From contig OX291543.1 in NCBI GenBank assembly GCA_946406115.1, forward strand, positions 26,252,815 to 26,316,814: 64,000 nucleotides of DNA, written 5' to 3'. The translations under genes were made by a program, and so were the position numbers. Shown in pieces: positions 10,350 to 21,339 of this stretch. How positions within the stretch are numbered: the stretch's first letter is position 1; each line of letters opens with the position of its first letter. Origin of the DNA: Apoda limacodes. Its lineage: Eukaryota > Arthropoda > Insecta > Lepidoptera > Limacodidae. The notes under the pieces were generated by a model. It made no database searches. It saw nothing but the letters and a program-made list of their open reading frames with translations, and was not told the origin of the DNA.

Positions 10350-11086
10350 TTATTTGAAAGGTTCATTTATGCCATGATTTATGAAATATGACATCGTTTA
10401 AATGTCCACCGCGGCTTCGAACGGTGGCACGGATCCGAAAGGTCCAATTTACAATTACTCTACTGCATAGATCCGGCTGAATCTAAGCAATGGACTGCGT
10501 TATATTGACTTTCAGGGCATCGGTTGATTGCTGGCATAGACCTGCGACTTGAGAAAACTCAACAAGAAAAAGTCTAGCGGGGTCAAATCGCATGATCTTG
10601 GTGGCCAGTTCACGTCACCTCTGCGAGAGATAACCCTACCCTTCAACCGTTCATGCAGAATGTCCATTGTGTCGCTCGCTGTATGGCACGTAGCGCCGTC
10701 TTGTTGGAACCACATGTTGTCCACGTCCATATCGTTTAATTCAGGCCAAAATCCCGACGCAAAATTCTCCAAGTTAAAGTCTGCGAAAGGCTGAGTTCTT
10801 GTGCACGGCGAGAAATCGACTGCCTTGGAGTCTCCTGCACACTTTAATGGACAGCAGCGATGTTCTCGGCCGATCTGGCGTTTTTTTGACGTAAGGGTGT
10901 TGGTTGGTTGTTTACCGAACCAGTCATCTCGAATTTGGTCACCAAACGTTGGAGAGTCGACTTTGAAGGGCCACCGCGTCTGCCGTAAAATGGACGTAAT
11001 GCGGGCAACGTTTGCACTAACGAACACTTATTTTGATAATAAAGTTTTATCATTTGGACGTGCTGCTCAATCGTGTAACTTGCCAT
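10350..11086 (-). pseudogene. Mariner transposase, internally deleted and frameshifted
   Basis: The start codon is at 11086-11084. The first ~80 codons give a mariner N-terminal helix-turn-helix: HVQMIKLYYQNKCSLVQT, then GRRGGPSKSTLQRLVTKFE. The reading then jumps to the C-terminal catalytic half: FWPELNDMDVDNMWFQQDG holds the second catalytic Asp, and RSCDLTPLDFFL holds the third, the mariner D34D type. The central segment with the first Asp (normally SDEAHF) is deleted. Beyond QPMP the frame shifts, and a further stretch matches the mariner tail (RGGHLNDVIFHKSWH in another frame). The enzyme must be dead; the copy could only move with help from an intact relative. Confidence 0.9.
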
Positions 11087-11200
11087 GGTGATTTGGCATC
11101 AGTAATTAAAGAAATAACAACGCATTTGACAGATGCCGCCAAAACAACATGGCCGCCACAAACTGTCAACATCGACCCGCCCTATTTGAAAGACCCTTTA

Positions 11201-13305
11201 GAAGGTACTAGACCTATGAAAGTTTAGTTTTATTAAAACGATACAATTAAAGACATTGCCTAACATAAGTCTGGTTTTCTTAGACAAATGTCTGCCGGAC
11301 TGTGTCGTGTGGGAGCTGGGCTACATCGTGATGTCCAACGTCTGTGAATGTGTGTATGCATATGGGTAGGTGCACGTTTCTGTGATGCGCCCTCTAGGAC
11401 TGGGTAGCCGATAGTGAATTGCAGCGGGTTGTCAATACTATCTTTATCAGCCTCATTTAAGCCTATTAATTTTTGATAAATTTGTTTGTGTTATATGTAT
11501 ATTTATATGTGTATGTATGTCTATGTGTGTATTTATATATGTATTAGCTGTTGCCAGTGGCTCCGCCAGCGCTAAATTTGGTTATCAGCGTAGGATTTTT
11601 ACGGCCGCTCTTGGATTATAGTAAGAGCGTTTACCATACCATCTGTACCTGTAGCCATAGTTCACCCATGTCGAATTCGGTTATCCCTGCGAGAAAATCT
11701 GATTTTTTTGACATAGTTACAAAAAGTTTTGCTATTCTTTTTCAATACCTTCGTATTGTATCGGAAATAGGAAATATACTTCTCTCTTCTCTCCCTTGTT
11801 CACTTGATTGTGTATTTATTCAACTTGCTTCCTTAGTCATGCATTGGCGCACTCTTAAATGAAAAATAAAACCGCATCGAGAAGTAATGATATCTATCGA
11901 CTGCGTCTAAAGCTTTGTGATCGAGTAATATAAAAGCTGTAAATTTCTAGGACCACCACCGTGCGAGTTTCATTCTGATCGTAATAATAAAGTTTATAAT
12001 ATTTGCTTAACATTACCAGCGATTACGAAAACTCAGGTAGGTATTATGGTTCCATTTGAATGCCTGTTAATTTTGTTATTGCTACATTTGTCGGATTGCA
12101 GGTTTATTTAAGAGGGATTAGTCTTTTGAGAATTTCAAAGAGGAGTCTATTAGGTAATAAAATTAAGAATCTTAAATTTTGATTTTAATATGTTAAAAAT
12201 TAGAAAGTTTGAATGTTTGGTATTCCTTAACTAACTCAGTTTATATAGACCCAAAAAAAAGGTAACATCGCAAACGTGTATGTAACTACGATTTTCTTAA
12301 GAGTTTTACCAGTAAAACTACTCCCAGGCCAGGAGACCTGAAAACATATTAAAAAACCAAAGTTTATAACCCTGAGAACCCTGTGCTACTGGCATGGTGC
12401 TCGAAAAACTGCGAAATTCTGGCACTTGTTTTCAGTTTTTTGTAAATATATCTACAAGGAAACGTTTTTCAGATTCTTTTGTACTCTTGCATAAGCAAAC
12501 TAAACCCTTGATCCCATTTTCATTAATTTCCGAGATACAGCTGGTCTAAGTTGAGCTTTTTCTCCCATAAAGTGAAAAATTCGGTAGGCTCGTTTGCCAA
12601 AATAAGTACTTGCTGGACTAATGGTAGTAAAAAAAGTTATGAAAAAGAAATTTGTAGAGAATTGAATTAGTTAAATTTATATTAATTTCAAAGTGGTTAA
12701 TGTCATAAGTTTTCTCAAAAATAAATAAATTGGAAAATATTGGATAGTCGGATAAATGATGAGAACGGACGGATTTTACAAATGCAAGTATCGCATGGTG
12801 TTCAGCGTTTTCTCATCGCCTCCGTGGAGGTTCATGAAGGTCTTCGCAGCTTGTAAGTTTTTATGAAAATAGTCCCTTTATTCTTGATGTTAGGTTTGTT
12901 TAAAAAATATCTACTAAGATTTTTACGAAAGGGACGGATAAGTGGGACTGATCGTACGTTTTTGTTGTTAAGGTTATGAATTTTGTATAAACGAATACTG
13001 TTATAAAGGTGATGGAAAATTTATAGTAGTTCTGTATTTTTAAAGTTAGAAGTATGGACTTTTGTATTAAGGTTAAAGATATAATTTTTTATTTGCATAT
13101 GTGTTAATAAATACCTATTTAAAAAAATACGGTTATAAGTTTTTACAGTGGTATTGAGGATGTCTATTTTGCCTACTGAAAATGTATATAAAAATCCCAT
13201 GTTTTCAAAGTTATGGGTTAGGAGAGAGAACACCATAGCAATGGTATCCAGAGGCTATTCAAAACTCTAATCACACCTATTTGAAGAACCCCATAAAAGT
13301 TAATT
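11201..13305. other. Mostly unrecognised DNA
   Basis: At 11544 'tagctgttgccagtggctcc' looks like a Helitron-like 3' end in reverse orientation. The rest is AT-rich. A short exon-like frame ending in GTAAGT at 12763-12852 is discussed under findings. Confidence 0.35.
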
Positions 13306-13930
13306 TTTAGGGTTCTGTAGCCAAATGGCAAAAAACGGAACCCTTATAGATTCGTCAAGTATGTCCGTCCGTATGTCACAGCCATTTTTTTCCGAAACTA
13401 TAAGAACTATATTGTTGAAACTTGGTAGGTAGATGTATTCTGTGAACCGCATTAAGATTTTCACACAAAAATAGAAAAAAAACAATAAATTTTTGGGGTT
13501 CCCCATACTTAGAACTGAAACTCAAAAATTTTTTTTTTCATTAGACTTTTGTGGGTTATCTATGAATAGGTCTTCAAAAATGATATTAACGTTTCTAATG
13601 TAATTTCTTTTTAAACTGAATAGTTTGCGCGACAGACACTTCCAAAGTGGTAAAATGTGTGTCCCCACCCCCAAGTAACTTCTAAAATAAGAGAATGATA
13701 AAACTAAAAAAAAAATTTAATGTACATTACCATGCAAACTTCCACCGAAAATTGGTTTGAACGAGATCTAGTCAGTAGTTTTTTTTTAATACGTCATAAA
13801 TCGTAAACCGCAATTTACCTCTCATTCAATCAGCTCAAATATAAAAATGTTTTTGTTTATGTTTGCAGATTACATAAATGGTGGTTGGTACGGAACCCTC
13901 GGTACGCGAGTCCAACTCGCACTTGGCCGG
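13306..13930 (-). mobile_element. GGCCAAGTGCGAG-family element, long form
   Basis: It starts 'agggttctgtagcc' with 'gtccgtccgtatgtc' and ends 'cggtacggaaccctcggtac' then 'gcgagtccaactcgcacttg' and 'gccgg', so it is inverted relative to the copy at 8021. Related pieces lie at 16208, 26862, 34255, 37599, 54230 and 61281. Confidence 0.65.
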
Positions 13931-15099
13931 TTTTTTTACTTATCAGTGTGGTTTTTTGAATTACTAACTTTAAAATATAAAGTACAGTGTTTAAAATTTA
14001 TATTTTAATATCGAGAAATCGAGCGTTACTCTTTCATGAAAAAAAAAAAACAAAAAAAAACAAATTTAGTAAAAATAACGACAGTGCTACCAACCTTTTT
14101 AAAGTTACATCTTATAGTTGGGCGCCTCCTGGTAATCAAGTTCCTGAGATATTTAGGTTTTATATAATGCTTCAAAGCTTGGGTACCTAATATTAAATAA
14201 TGCTAAAACAAAATCATTATGTAATCTAACAGAACAGAAATGAATAATATTGTGAACTTATTTAGGAAGGTAAAGTACTTTCTTCCTAACACCCTTTCTT
14301 AATAACATACACATAAAATAATAATTTATTAAAGATAATGCTGATCTATACCTATTGATTATAAATGCAAAAATGAGTCCTACGCTAAACTCTTGATAGT
14401 TCGTACACGGGGAATTTGGTTATAATGCTACGGACGGCACAATAGCCTCACAAAATTGATCATATGGATGGTATCTTTTCTCCTGAAGTAGAAAAAAGGA
14501 TACAACACGTACGGAAGGTACTGAAAAAAAATCATTAAATTGGGACCCTATTGCATATGGTAAGCAAGTTTATTATTCTGTAAAAGTCTGAGTACAATGC
14601 CAAATATTTTACAAAGATTATAGTTTGTGTCGGCGCACTCTCGAACGCGAACACCCTGCCCTCGCCTATACACATGCGCCATGAAAGAGACAGAAATTTT
14701 CTATTTTCTAATGAAAATTACTGTATATAATAAAAAAACTGTGATCAAACATAGTTGAGTACTTCTGGAAGTACTCAAAGTCCAAAAGGTTTAGTTCGAT
14801 CCACGATTACCACTCTGCGTTAATGCTACTGTAGTTTTCGTTAAAATTTCTGCATATCCTTTGTTCAATGTAACGGGATGTGATCTTGTTAATTTGGCAA
14901 CTGCACTGGTCTTACAATATGTGATATCGTAATACCAATTACATCGGTTATAGCTACATTCAAATAAAAAATTAGTTAGCTATGATGCACAAGAAGACAG
15001 GTGTCGTCCTTTAGTTTTTTTGGTAAGAAATTACATGTTTTTGTACATTTCTTTCGGAAAAATCGGTACGCTTTTAAAGGTACTTTTGGACTTCCTAAA
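13931..15099. other. Gene-free stretch
   Basis: AT-rich. The only richer patch is near 14625-14690 ('gtcggcgcactctcgaacgc'). No splice sites, RNA genes or repeat ends identified. Confidence 0.35.
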
Positions 15100-16637
15100 T
15101 CTATACTAATATTATAAAGATGAAAACTTTGTTTTTTTTTTTCAATCGTTTATATTGGGTTATCTTTGGAACTACGTGTCCGATTACAAAAAAATACGAT
15201 AGATAGTGTTTTTATGTGGAAACATAAGCTATGGAAAATCAAGCTAAGAGCAATAGGAGCGATAAAATAAAGAAAAACGTGAGAAAATGCCCTTCTAAGA
15301 ATTTTCGTGACGTGATTTGCTACATCGTTAAAGTTATTCGAAAATAAGGTATGAATGATTGATCTTCTTTAAAAGTTCTATAAATAAGTCCGTGAAACCA
15401 TATATCTGCCTCCTTAGGTCGACTCACAATAACTGTTTTTATATTTAAAGTGGCTTTTGACAGTGGCTCCATCTGCCATGAATTACTAAAACTTCTTTAA
15501 AACTATCATTAAATATTTCTAAGATAAAATTTTATAGAATTTCTCTTCACACTATTTAATTTAAATAAAGGAAAAACCTGTAGTAGATACAAATATAAAG
15601 TCTCTATCAAATGCAATAGGCGCTCGCAGTTAGACACGCAAGCAAGCAGTCGGGAATGGTCCGTTTCAACTGCAAATGCACCAGCCGTGCCTCAAGCAGT
15701 CAAGAGGTCGTCAGATTTACTTTTAGTTTGAAAAGAAAATCTAACAACAAGTTTGTCAGGTAAATATTTATCTAAATTACAATATGCTTTCTTACATTGC
15801 AGACATTCAAAATAAAATTGAAAGCGATTGTCACCTAAGTTAAGAATTTCTACAAATAACTTATTATAAAATTTTACACCGCTTCCAAGTTTATGTTTAT
15901 TTCTAGTATATTTAAGCTGTGCTTTCCACTGTTCCTCGGAAATTGGGATATATTTTTACTTACATAGATAATATTTTCATAGATATATTGTCAAGATTCC
16001 GTTAGAATTATGTATTTCTATAAAAAAATCTCTAAGAGAATCTCGGCTACCTAGCTTATCGATGCTTTTATATGCTGTATCGTATTATAAATATGGTATC
16101 ATTATACGCAGCAGAATCCCATAGCAAATACCATATGACATTACACTGTGGAAATAGATAAAGTAAACAAGTCACGTTGTGGTTTAGTCAGTCAGTTGCT
16201 CGGTTTTTAGAGTTCCGTACCCAAAGGGTAATAAGCGGAACCCTATTACTAAGACTCCGCTGTCCGTCCGTCCGTCTGTCACCAGGCTGTATCTTATGAA
16301 CCGTGATAGTTAGACAGTTGTAATTTTCACAGAAGTATTTCTGTTGCCGCTATAACAACAAATACTAATAAACAGAATAAAATAAATATTTAAGGGGGCT
16401 TCCATACAACAAATGTGATTTTTTTCCGTTTTTATAGATAACGGAACCCTTCGTGCGCGAGTCCGACTCGCACTTGGCCGATTTTTCTTAATACAAAGCA
16501 GCAGAACTCAGGTTACCTGCCAGAACTGTAATTTGTGGACCCCATTTCAATTTGAGTCAATAATTATAATATATGATTTTAGTTATAGTTAATAAAAGGG
16601 AGGACTATAGCGAAAAGACATTCGCTGGGTCAGCTAG
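15100..16637 (+). mobile_element. Helitron-like element (candidate), carrying a nested insertion
   Basis: The 5' end is TCTATACTAATATTATAAAG after an A. The 3' end is GGGTCAGCTAG before a T, with a short hairpin (AGCGA/TCGCT) just upstream. TC...CTAG ends, a 3' hairpin and insertion between A and T fit Helitrons. RTE-type LINE pieces in Lepidoptera can contain similar ends, so the class is tentative. No Rep/helicase coding is present. A GGCCAAGTGCGAG-family element is inserted at 16208-16480. Confidence 0.45.
16208..16480 (-). mobile_element. GGCCAAGTGCGAG-family element nested in the Helitron-like element
   Basis: It starts 'agagttccgtaccc', contains 'gtccgtccgtccgtctgtca' and 'ccaggctgtatcttatgaac', and ends 'gagtccgactcgcacttggc' plus 'cg'. 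It shares the 'accaggctgtatcttatgaa' core with 26862-27000 and, inverted, with 54230-54507. Confidence 0.75.
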
Positions 16638-17081
16638 TCAGAATACAAAAAAAAATTATAGGTTTTAGCCGCGGAGTTCGCTGTTTGTTTTAGGCCACTC
16701 TCGGGTGAATTCTGTCTACTGAATAGGGTGTCATCCATCACGCAGATGCACTATGTGTACTTAATCATTAATTCAAATCAAAGACCATCTGATTAAATTC
16801 TGCAGGTGATTTACCCTAGGTCAGCGAACAATAAAAACAAGGAGGACTATAGCGAAAAGACATTCGCTGGGTCAGCTAGTCAGAATACAAAAAAAAAATT
16901 ATAGGTTTTAGCCGCGGAGTTCGCTGCTTGTTTTAGGCCACTCTCGGGTGAATTCCGTCTACTGAATAGGGTGTCACCCATCACGCACATGCACTATGTG
17001 TACTTATTCATTCATTCAAATCAAAGACCATCTGATTAAATTCTGCAGGTGATTTACCCTAGGTCAGCGAACAATAAAAAC
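16599..17081. repeat. 242-bp tandem duplication
   Basis: Two units, 16599-16840 and 16841-17081, both start 'ggaggactatagcgaaaaga' and end 'ggtcagcgaacaataaaaac'. They differ by only a few substitutions and one A. The duplicated unit contains the 3' end of the Helitron-like element plus about 200 bp of its flank. Confidence 0.92.
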
Positions 17082-17340
17082 TGGATAAAATAAAAAAAAA
17101 TATGAAATGCATTGCCAACAATGACTAATAGGTGGCGTTGTACACTGAAAATAGATGGTATGGTTTGGTATTTCTCATTTATAGATAAATCTTTATTAAT
17201 TATGTGATATACAAGAGTAGTGTTAATATCTGAAAATATTTTTTTTGAATTGACTCACGCTTTCTCGTGGAATAGAACTAGATATGACAATATTCAATTG
17301 TGACTAAGCAAGCGGTTTTGCAAAATCAAAATGCCTTTAA

Positions 17341-17343
<3 letters not shown>

Positions 17344-17394
<51 letters not shown>
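17344..17394. repeat. (TA)n microsatellite, 51 bp
   Basis: Uninterrupted alternating T and A. Confidence 0.97.
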
Positions 17395-17397
<3 letters not shown>

Positions 17398-17599
17398 TGG
17401 CTTCTAAAGATGTGCCAAATTTCGTAAATGAATTTCTCAGAAACTAGTGACTGCATTTAAAAATAATTATTATTTAAAAAATATTCTTTTTATTGAATTA
17501 GGAACCGTTCAACAGTGCAAGTGTAGTTTTATGATATGTACTGTTTAATGAGTACCAATCACTAGAAAACACGTCGTCACGCATTTCTAAGGTAGGGTA

Positions 17600-17735
17600 G
17601 GCAAATAAGCAGACGGCCCACCTGATAGCCTATGGACGCTAGCGAAGCTATCCATTCCTGAGAGTCTTTTCTCGCGCATTGCCGAAATTTCAAAACTCTT
17701 ATCACTCTCTTCTTGAAGAAATACGTATTTTTTAA
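17600..17735 (-). repeat. LINE 3' fragment, decayed
   Basis: 'gcaaataagcagacggccca', 'cctatggacgctagc' and 'tctcttcttgaagaa' match the LINE copy at 5955-6095, with an internal deletion. Confidence 0.65.
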
Positions 17736-17799
17736 TTTATTAGGGTGATCCACTATGATATGTATGCACGCACCATCTTATATTAAATACATATTTATC

Positions 17800-18410
17800 T
17801 TTATATATATATTGCTGACCGGGCGAACGTTGTTTCTTTTTTTAAAACAACTGCCGCACTAACCTATTGTGAAAGGGTTGTATTAATTCGGATACCTTCC
17901 CCGGCGTGTGCATAACAACTAACCAAAATTTCATTACAATCGGTTTACCCGATTTATTGCGCGAGTCCGACTCGCACTTGACCCTGTCTCACTCGCAATT
18001 GACCCTTTTCTTCTTTCTCGGAAAAAATTTCCAGCATGTGTATAAAAACATACCAAAATTCCATTACAATCGGTTTATTACGACTCGCACTTGACCTTTT
18101 CGGAAAATCCTTTCTTATCGGATGCCTACGTTAAACAAAGAACACACCCTCCAAGTTTCAGGTGTCTACAATCAGCGGTTAGGGCTGTGCGTTGATCCGT
18201 CAGTCAGTTATTTAGGACAAATCATATCTTCTTTACGTGTATATGTCACTGTACTCCTCCTAAACGGCTGGACCGATTTGAATGATTTTTTTTTGTATGC
18301 GTTTGACACGCGCCCTGGATGGTTTAGATTCACAAATCAGCCCGGCAGATGGCGCTGCAGCCGGAATCATGCAGGATATACACATATAACAAAAACAGTG
18401 TACTAAATTT
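17800..18410. repeat. Second locus of the 'cccggcgtgtgcat' repeat family
   Basis: Contains 'tgctgaccgggcgaacgttg', two 'ggcgtgtgcataacaacta'-type units (17900, 18030), the 'acaaagaacacaccctccaa' module also seen at 6540 and 6755, and 'aaacggctggaccgatttg'. The last motif is common in lepidopteran interspersed repeats. It ends with 'cagatggcgctgcagccgg'. Confidence 0.6.
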
Positions 18411-18492
18411 AATAGAAGTTAGAAAAAATAAACTTATATAGGTATTAGTATAAGAGGTAATATTTAGTAGTGAAGTGTGTTATAAACTTTTA

Positions 18493-19094
18493 GGCCGGCG
18501 CCAGATACAGCTTCAAATATTTGAACACTTTTTAGCGACTTTGACCACATATTTGAACCTATGTACCTGCCAGACATGCTTTGCAAACATTTTTCTTCAC
18601 AGTGTGCTGGTAGACTAAAAATATGATGGACGACGATTTTGTTGACGCGGTGTGCTTATATTATTTAAGTGTTTGTATTTATGTACTAAATGTGCACAAT
18701 CTACCAAAACGTCCAAGAAGAAGACGCGAATGTATGTGTGAAATGTATCGTTATAGAACGAGGTAGGTTATTATTATTTGTTGAATTTTAATTATCACTA
18801 CATATTAATGTGTAAATTGGTTTAAATATGACCCTGTGCGAAAAAACAAAATTAGCTAACGCGCACATCCTCTCCTCACAGCGACCCTCGCCCAACTGGA
18901 CTTTGCGCAAGTGTGTCAGGCTACGTAAACATTTCAACACTGCGACATTGAAGGCTTTGATGTGCGCTAAAAAAACGAAAACACATGGCAAATTGCAAAC
19001 TTTCGTTCAAAGTTTGAACACATAGTCAAAGTACCGTGCCATACAGAGTGTTCACATAAGTGTTCAAATGTGTGAAGCTGTATCTGGCGGCGGC
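18493..19094 (+). mobile_element. 602-bp PIF/Harbinger-like non-autonomous element
   Basis: The ends form inverted repeats of about 38 bp: GGCCGGCGCCAGATACAGCT then TCAAATATTTGAACACTT on the left, and GCCGCCGCCAGATACAGCTT then CACACATTTGAACACTT read inward from the right. Both ends are flanked by TTTA (18489-18492, 19095-19098), compatible with the 3-bp TTA target of PIF/Harbinger. Inside is an exon-like open start (18623-18762). The superfamily call rests on the target site and on that peptide, and is tentative. Confidence 0.7.
18623..18762 (+). pseudogene. Exon-like start of a transposase (Harbinger-like?), remnant
   Basis: From two adjacent ATG codons there are 46 open codons beginning MMDDDFVDAVCLYYL. 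It contains a basic run KRPRRRRECMCEMYRYRTR and ends directly at a GTAGGT splice-donor-like site. The start lies ~130 bp inside the left inverted repeat. A charged leader followed by a K/R-rich stretch with aromatic residues resembles the region before the DDE domain of HARBI1-type transposases. No DDE domain remains. It is too short to be certain; it could be a chance frame. Confidence 0.35.
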
Positions 19095-19099
19095 TTTAG

Positions 19100-20020
19100 G
19101 TACATAGACACCAACTTCAAATTGTAATTCAGATAAGATTTTTGGAAATAAGTAATTATTTTTAACTTTTTAGTATGTCTTTTTGAAGCCAGTTTTTTTT
19201 TGTTAAAACGTTTTTATTTGTTACTTTTGAGTGATGAACTGCTTTTTTCATATACTAAAAACATCCATACTTGTAACAAAATTTTATACAATCATCAACA
19301 TAAAAGTCGTTTCAACAGTTCTAAATTAACACTAATTTTTATTTTACCAAAAGTTTAAGTTTTAAATTCACTACAATAATATTGGACCGCCTCGGAAGTA
19401 TACCTTTTTAAATAAAAAAAAGAATTTTGCAAATCCATCTTTATATGACGGAGTTACGCCCGAACATACATAAAAAAAATATAAATATCCGAATTGAGAA
19501 CCTTCTCCTTTTTTGAAGCACCGCACCGTGATCAGCTCATACGTCCCTCCCTACGCAGTAAACTCCAGGCGGGTGTCGGGAGGTACACACCATTTTTTTT
19601 TTGGACATATCACACAGCGCCATCTAGTCTCAAACTAAGTAAAGTTTGTATTATGAAATTCAGTTAACGTATACAATTACTTATATTCTTTTCATATTCT
19701 AGCCGAACGATATGATCTGCTACACCACCAAAACTAATTGAACCCTATGTGTCTTTTTAATATTCATATAAGTACTGAATAAAAGTATATGTCTAAAAAC
19801 TAATAAAAACTCTGATTTATAGCACCAAGTAACCCAATTGTAATCGTACAGTAACCCATTATAAAGTAAATCTTTATAAAAATAAGAAAACAAAAAATAA
19901 CCATTACAAAAATTAAAAATTTTATCTTCAAAAATTATTATATTTCGATGACACACGTTCTATTGGGTATTCGAGTTCCTTACCAGCCTTCATATAACCC
20001 AACTGTTAGGGCACGGGCTC
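19100..20020. other. Gene-free stretch
   Basis: AT-rich; the right end may contain the unrecognisable C-terminal remains of the Tc1 relic that starts at 20568. 'cacagcgccatctagtctca' near 19615 is a common repeat word. Nothing else is seen. Confidence 0.35.
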
Positions 20021-20035
20021 CCCATACCTTGTTTA

Positions 20036-20568
20036 CACCCCATGTGTGTTTCCAGTCAAAATCTAAATACTCCGTTGCAAACAACAATCTATTTTGTTTA
20101 TGGGTATTAGTTGAAAAGGGTTTTTTAGCTGGCTTTCTATGATGCAATCCTTCATTATGCAGAGCTCGACGAACAGTGTGTATTAAACATGTTGCCAAAC
20201 ACAGTAGTCGGTATGAAACCATTGTTCCACCATAAATCTTTTTTGAGTCGCATCAATGTGCCGCGGACATCCACTTCGAGGTCGAGCTGATAAATTCCCC
20301 TCCTCTTGGTTGCGTGAGATCCAACGCTTTACGGTAATCCACTTAAAACAAAATAGCCAGATCAAAATAAACATTTTTCAAACTACTGAATAATATTTTA
20401 ATTTTTTTTTAGATTATAATATTTTGATATAAGAATTATGATATAACATTAACATCAAATGTTACTTACGGTTAAAACAGTCTCATTTAAAATTTGAGAT
20501 ATATTGTAACCCATATTATATAGTTCTATAATACGCATCCTCTCTTGAATATTAATATTGGCCTGCAT
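20036..20568 (-). pseudogene. Tc1-family transposase, N-terminal half, intron-split and frameshifted
   Basis: The start codon is 20568-20566. A first segment of 33 codons (20568-20470) reads MQANINIQERMRIIELYNMG and then YNISQILNETVLT, the first half of a Tc1-type helix-turn-helix. It ends exactly at GTAAGT. The second segment starts at 20341 after ...TTTTAAG and continues in phase: WITVKRWISRNQEEGNL, then ARPRSGCPRHI, the second helix and the Tc1 GRPR-like motif. A frameshift near 20195 moves the reading to TVRRALHNEGLHHRKPAKKP and LLFATEYLDFDW, typical of the linker before the DDE domain. The catalytic domain is missing. The element is dead. Confidence 0.8.
20342..20469 (-). other. Putative 128-bp intron in the Tc1-like transposase
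   Basis: Read on the minus strand, the segment begins GTAAGTAAC and ends GGCTATTTTGTTTTAAG, giving GT...AG borders and a T-rich 3' end. Removing it rejoins the helix-turn-helix at phase 0 with no residue apparently lost or gained (…NETVLT|WITVKRW…). It is very AT-rich, unlike its flanks. An AT-rich insertion that merely mimics an intron cannot be excluded. Confidence 0.6.
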
Positions 20569-20638
20569 ATTATTTTCAGAAAAAAAAATTCAGTACAAAC
20601 ACCAAACAACCTAATCAACACAAGCAGTAACATCCACA

Positions 20639-20784
20639 AAAATTAAATGGCTACCTATGTAGTGACCGCATCTAAGTTAAAAGCTAAATAAAAACACGAA
20701 ACAAGCACCCCCAGAAACAAATCGGCAACGACAAAAATAATATGTCTACCCACGTAGTGTCCGCTACTAACTTAATAGCTATTA
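20639..20784. repeat. Diverged ~95-bp direct repeat
   Basis: 'ggctacctatgtagtgaccg' then 'catctaagttaaaagcta' (from 20648) recurs as 'gtctacccacgtagtgtccg' then 'ctactaacttaatagcta' (from 20745). It lies just upstream of the Tc1 relic and may be subterminal repeat sequence of that element. Confidence 0.6.
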
Positions 20785-20861
20785 GAAAATTGGTCTAAGC
20801 TGTTTAACTGAACAAGTTGAACAAGTTCCATAATTCGTAAAATGTAACAAAAACAAAAAGA

Positions 20862-20950
20862 AAGGCATAAGGTGAGATTCGAATCTACAACCTGTATTGC
20901 ACTGAGTACACATATTAAGATCTGATACGTCTATCCACTAGGCTACGGAT
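20862..20950 (-). repeat. tRNA-like sequence (SINE head or tRNA pseudogene)
   Basis: The reverse complement reads CCGTAGCCTAGTGGATAGAC, an A-box. About 40 bp later comes GGTTGTAGATTCGAATC, a B-box, then an A/T-rich stretch with TTTCTTTTTG as a possible Pol III terminator. The acceptor arm does not pair and the anticodon arm is not convincing, so I do not call a working tRNA. Confidence 0.55.
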
Positions 20951-21339
20951 ACGAATTTTCTTAGTAAAATTATTATATACAATATTAAATGAAACTAATA
21001 TTACTCAGGTTCTACAAGACATATTACTTTACTTCTTTAAGTGTGTGAGTGACTACGCCTTGCCATTCTATTTTGTTTTGAAACTCTATATGCAGTTTTG
21101 CAACTGACCGTACCTACTCGTATATTATTCTTTAGCATCCATAAATTCTTTAATGCTATAAAACGTTTGCTCAACAAGTCAGCGTTTCAGTCTGTTTTTG
21201 AAACAGCTTACACCTGCAATATCAGTCATGCTCCTTGGTAAGTTGTTATACACTGTCGGTCCTATCATAAGCGTGCTGTTTGAAGCTTTTCAGCGATCCG
21301 AGTTTGGTACTGGTGTACACATTCGTCAATTTATTTTTT

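Larger units (their letters stand above)
10102..11198 (-). mobile_element. Internally deleted mariner element with both ends
   Basis: The terminal inverted repeats are AAGGCTCTTTCAACAAGG then GCGGGTCGATGTTGA-like on the left (10102-10134), and AAGGGTCTTTCAAATAGGGC then GGGTCGATGTTGA read inward on the right (11166-11198). Each end is flanked by TA (10100-10101 and 11199-11200), the mariner target-site duplication. The element is 1,097 bp, shorter than a usual ~1.3-kb mariner, and roughly 200 bp of that is a tandem array. The transposase gene runs right to left. Confidence 0.9.

Noticed and set aside
10549..11227. Plus-strand frames across the mariner
   Set aside because: They are antisense shadows of the minus-strand transposase.
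20862..20950. A working tRNA gene on the minus strand
   Set aside because: The A- and B-boxes are good but the acceptor stem does not pair and no clear anticodon arm forms, so it is listed only as tRNA-like.
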